From the NCBI RefSeq assembly GCF_002153605.1, contig NZ_JOPG01000012.1:1-63298 (forward strand): 63,298 bases of DNA, in the 5' to 3' direction. Positions 61,430-63,298 of the stretch are shown here, one piece after another. Source of the DNA: Acetobacter malorum (GTDB lineage Bacteria > Pseudomonadota > Alphaproteobacteria > Acetobacterales > Acetobacteraceae). The translations under genes were made by a program, and so were the position numbers. A model generated the notes under the pieces. The model saw only the letters and a list, made by a program, of their open reading frames with translations. It was not told the DNA's origin and made no database searches. Numbering within the stretch: the stretch's first letter is position 1; every line of letters starts with the position of its first letter.

Positions 61430-62371
61430 GTGGATATTCGGCGGTTACAGGCGTTCGTAAAAATTATTGATATTGGCAGCATTTCCCGCGCGGCTGATAT
61501 CCTGAATATTGCACAGCCTGCGCTGAGCCAGCAGCTTGCCTCGCTTGAAACTGCCTTCAAACAGAAACTGTTGATCCGCAGCAAGATGGGCGTAACCCCC
61601 ACAGCCGCCGGGCTGGAACTCTATCGCCATTCCCAGACCATCATAAAACAGCTTGATCGTGCCATGACGGAGATCAGCAATGGTGGTGGCCCTCTTGTTG
61701 GCAAGGTCTCCGTTGGGCTTTCACCCTATTCTTCCGGATCCACCCTCTCTCTTGCACTCCTCAAGGAAGTGCGCACCAGACTGCCGGGCATTACCCTGCA
61801 TCTGACGGAAAGTTTTGACGATATCTATAGTGAGATGGTCATGACCGGCCGATTGGATATGGCCGTTATTCATGGTGCAGGCCCCATTAAAGGCGTGCAT
61901 TTTACACCGCTGATGAAGGAAGATTTCTTTCTGGTAGTGCCAGAAGAGTCTTCTTTTGCAGAAAATCTTTCGTCGCCAGTTAAATTGTCTGAGCTTACGG
62001 AAGTACCGTTACTGCTGCCCCCAGACTACAATTTTGTGCGCAAACGCATCAATATGGCTTTTGCCCGGAAGCAGATCACCCCCAATATTGTCGCAGAAGT
62101 TGAAGCCCTGCTGACTCTTCAGGACGCAGTTGCTGCGGGAATCGGTTGTACAATTCTGCCATGGTCGGTCGCGAGTAAAATTATTGTACCGGGCAAATCC
62201 CGCGTGTGCGAACTGTGTAGCCCCGTCATTCAGGAAGACGTTTCTCTGTGTGTTCCGGAGAGTATTCCTGAAACAGAAGCAGGACTGGCTGTACGCGAAA
62301 TTCTTATTGAACTCGCTAAAAGCATGGTTGCCTCACAAAACTGGCCCGGCACCAAAGTCATGGATACCTGA
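61430..62371 (+). CDS. LysR-family transcriptional regulator (Nac/Cbl-like)
   Basis: 313 residues starting at GTG 61430 with GGAG eight bases upstream. The N-terminal winged helix reads RRLQAFVKIIDIGSISRAAD, NIAQPALSQQLASLE, and the C-terminal half is the effector-binding fold (VSVGLSPYSSGSTLSLALL). QPALSQQ with IGSISRAAD is typical of the nitrogen-assimilation Nac group. Divergent from the aminotransferase gene, so it may control amino-acid metabolism; it may also be autoregulated. Confidence 0.9.
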   Translation: MDIRRLQAFVKIIDIGSISRAADILNIAQPALSQQLASLETAFKQKLLIRSKMGVTPTAAGLELYRHSQTIIKQLDRAMTEISNGGGPLVGKVSVGLSPYSSGSTLSLALLKEVRTRLPGITLHLTESFDDIYSEMVMTGRLDMAVIHGAGPIKGVHFTPLMKEDFFLVVPEESSFAENLSSPVKLSELTEVPLLLPPDYNFVRKRINMAFARKQITPNIVAEVEALLTLQDAVAAGIGCTILPWSVASKIIVPGKSRVCELCSPVIQEDVSLCVPESIPETEAGLAVREILIELAKSMVASQNWPGTKVMDT

Positions 62372-62383
62372 CAGCTTTAAAAA

Positions 62384-63213
62384 TTAGTGTGAGCGCTTTT
62401 TAAGCTGCTCAAGATGTTCTGCTGCCCGTCCGCTGTTGGCGTTGACGTGGCGCTTCAAAGCATCCCACGCTGCATCACGTTTCCAGTCCGGCAGATAATC
62501 AGTTGTGGGACGCTGGCGTAATATTGTTTTCAGATGTTTGATTCGGACAATCTGATTATGCACACGTCGACTTGTGCGGGCTGAGCCTGCAAACACCACC
62601 ATAGGAAAGACATGATCATTTAAGCCGGTAACATGTTTAACGGCAGTAAGATGTCGGAAATTCGGCAAACTGGATTTTGGAATAGATAATATTTATCATT
62701 TCCAACCAGACAAAAGCTTTGCTTCCATTCCTGATAGTTTCGACTGCCTGAAATAAACCCGCCATAGGTTTTGGTTTCAATCACCACCAGTCCCCACGGC
62801 ATTTTTGCAATATGATCGATCTGTGTCAGGCCACGATCATCTTCCAGATAGACATCTGTTAGATGATCCATAGCCACCGTTTTCAAAATACGATCAACGC
62901 GCAGTTCTCCCTCTTTCCCAACTTTTAAAGCCGCTTCATTTTCGAGGGCGTCATCAACTTCTTCAATGACTGCATCAGCAGATGGTGCTTCATCCGTAAG
63001 TGTCGGCAGAGGAGCATCACTCTCTGCCTGGAAGGCTGAAGGTCTAAAGGAAGAATGAGGTCTTTGGGTTTGCCGATCCTGGGATGCCACCAGCATTGTG
63101 ACAAACCGATAGAGGCCATAAATGACCCCGCCAATTAGTCCCCATTCAAGGATGGACCAGAAATAAGAGTAGCAAATAAAAGCTGCCACAATCAGAGCAA
63201 GCAAGGGGTACAC
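62384..63213 (-). pseudogene. NERD-domain protein gene with single-base frameshift
   Basis: Two overlapping minus-strand frames make one protein. The first (from ATG 63213) has two membrane helices, an acidic linker, and the NERD nuclease core: GKEGELRVDRIL, TQIDHIAKMPWGLVVIETK with the D...ExK pattern, then YLFQNPV. The second frame (from about 62668) continues NFRHLTAVKHVTGLNDHVFP and FPMVVFAGSA, the usual NERD ending. Adding one A/T in the AAATT run near 62660 joins them as NPVCRNFRHLTAV. Either a disrupted gene or a sequencing error. NERD proteins are nuclease-related DNA-processing or defence proteins. Confidence 0.75.
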
Positions 63214-63298
63214 AAGACACTCGTTTCAAGTCTGAATTTTAGTATTTTGGCCACTAGGCCCCGGCTTTGGAGAGTGTTGCTGTGCCAGCCGCCGGCCT

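Overview
The window looks like an alphaproteobacterial chromosome, most likely an acetic acid bacterium (Acetobacteraceae). The support is the GC-rich coding style together with a carbohydrate porin of the OprB type, several TonB-dependent receptors, a complete cytochrome bc1 operon, an FUSC-type efflux operon and a large copper-resistance locus. The genus is inference; no 16S or tRNA gene is present to confirm it.

Layout. (1) 1-13.1 kb is an accessory island. It carries a CcdA antitoxin cut by the left edge, a relaxase/MobC pair with a structured origin-of-transfer-like region, a HepT/MntA (HEPN/MNT) toxin-antitoxin pair, a tyrosine integrase and one AT-rich secreted protein bracketed by 26-bp direct repeats of a tRNA 3' end, and a type I Wadjet operon (jetABC intact, jetD reduced to a frameshifted stub). 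A HExxH protein begins exactly where the jetD stub ends. (2) 13.2-24.4 kb is more ordinary chromosome: a SEL1-repeat gene behind a near-consensus Fur box, bacterioferritin, a Spx/ArsC-like protein, a four-gene YtcA-HlyD-FUSC-TolC efflux operon, an OprB porin and a second FUSC protein. (3) 24.4-33.5 kb has Tag glycosylase, a cupin, a quinone-reductase-like dehydrogenase divergent from an HxlR regulator, a lipoprotein hydrolase plus Lnb-domain pair, and the bc1 operon in the order cytochrome b, cytochrome c1, Rieske. (4) 33.6-47.2 kb is largely metal handling: CopZ-like chaperone, TonB siderophore receptor with an SbmA/YddA-like ABC protein, CopA P-type ATPase divergent from a TonB receptor with a (Ser-Thr)12 hexamer tract, a CsoR repressor, and a four-gene periplasmic copper operon (Met/His-rich proteins, CopA oxidase, CopB). 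Two matching CsoR-type pseudo-palindromes sit before the ATPase gene and before the periplasmic operon. (5) 47.3-62.4 kb is amino-acid related: AspA, a TonB receptor, MFS and DMT transporters, a pxpBCA (5-oxoprolinase-like) operon divergent from an SDR-AccB-AccC-carrier-like operon, an aminotransferase and a LysR regulator. (6) The right edge has a NERD-domain gene broken by a one-base frameshift.

Most noteworthy: the Wadjet operon without its nuclease subunit; a biotin-dependent carboxylase-like locus whose PxpA homologue has lost family motifs and whose second biotin-carrier-like protein has lost the biotinylated lysine; and the tRNA-3'-end-bounded mini-element carrying an unrecognised, internally duplicated secreted protein.

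Limits: everything is read by eye from sequence. Family assignments rest on remembered motifs. Operators, terminators and the oriT are pattern-based predictions.
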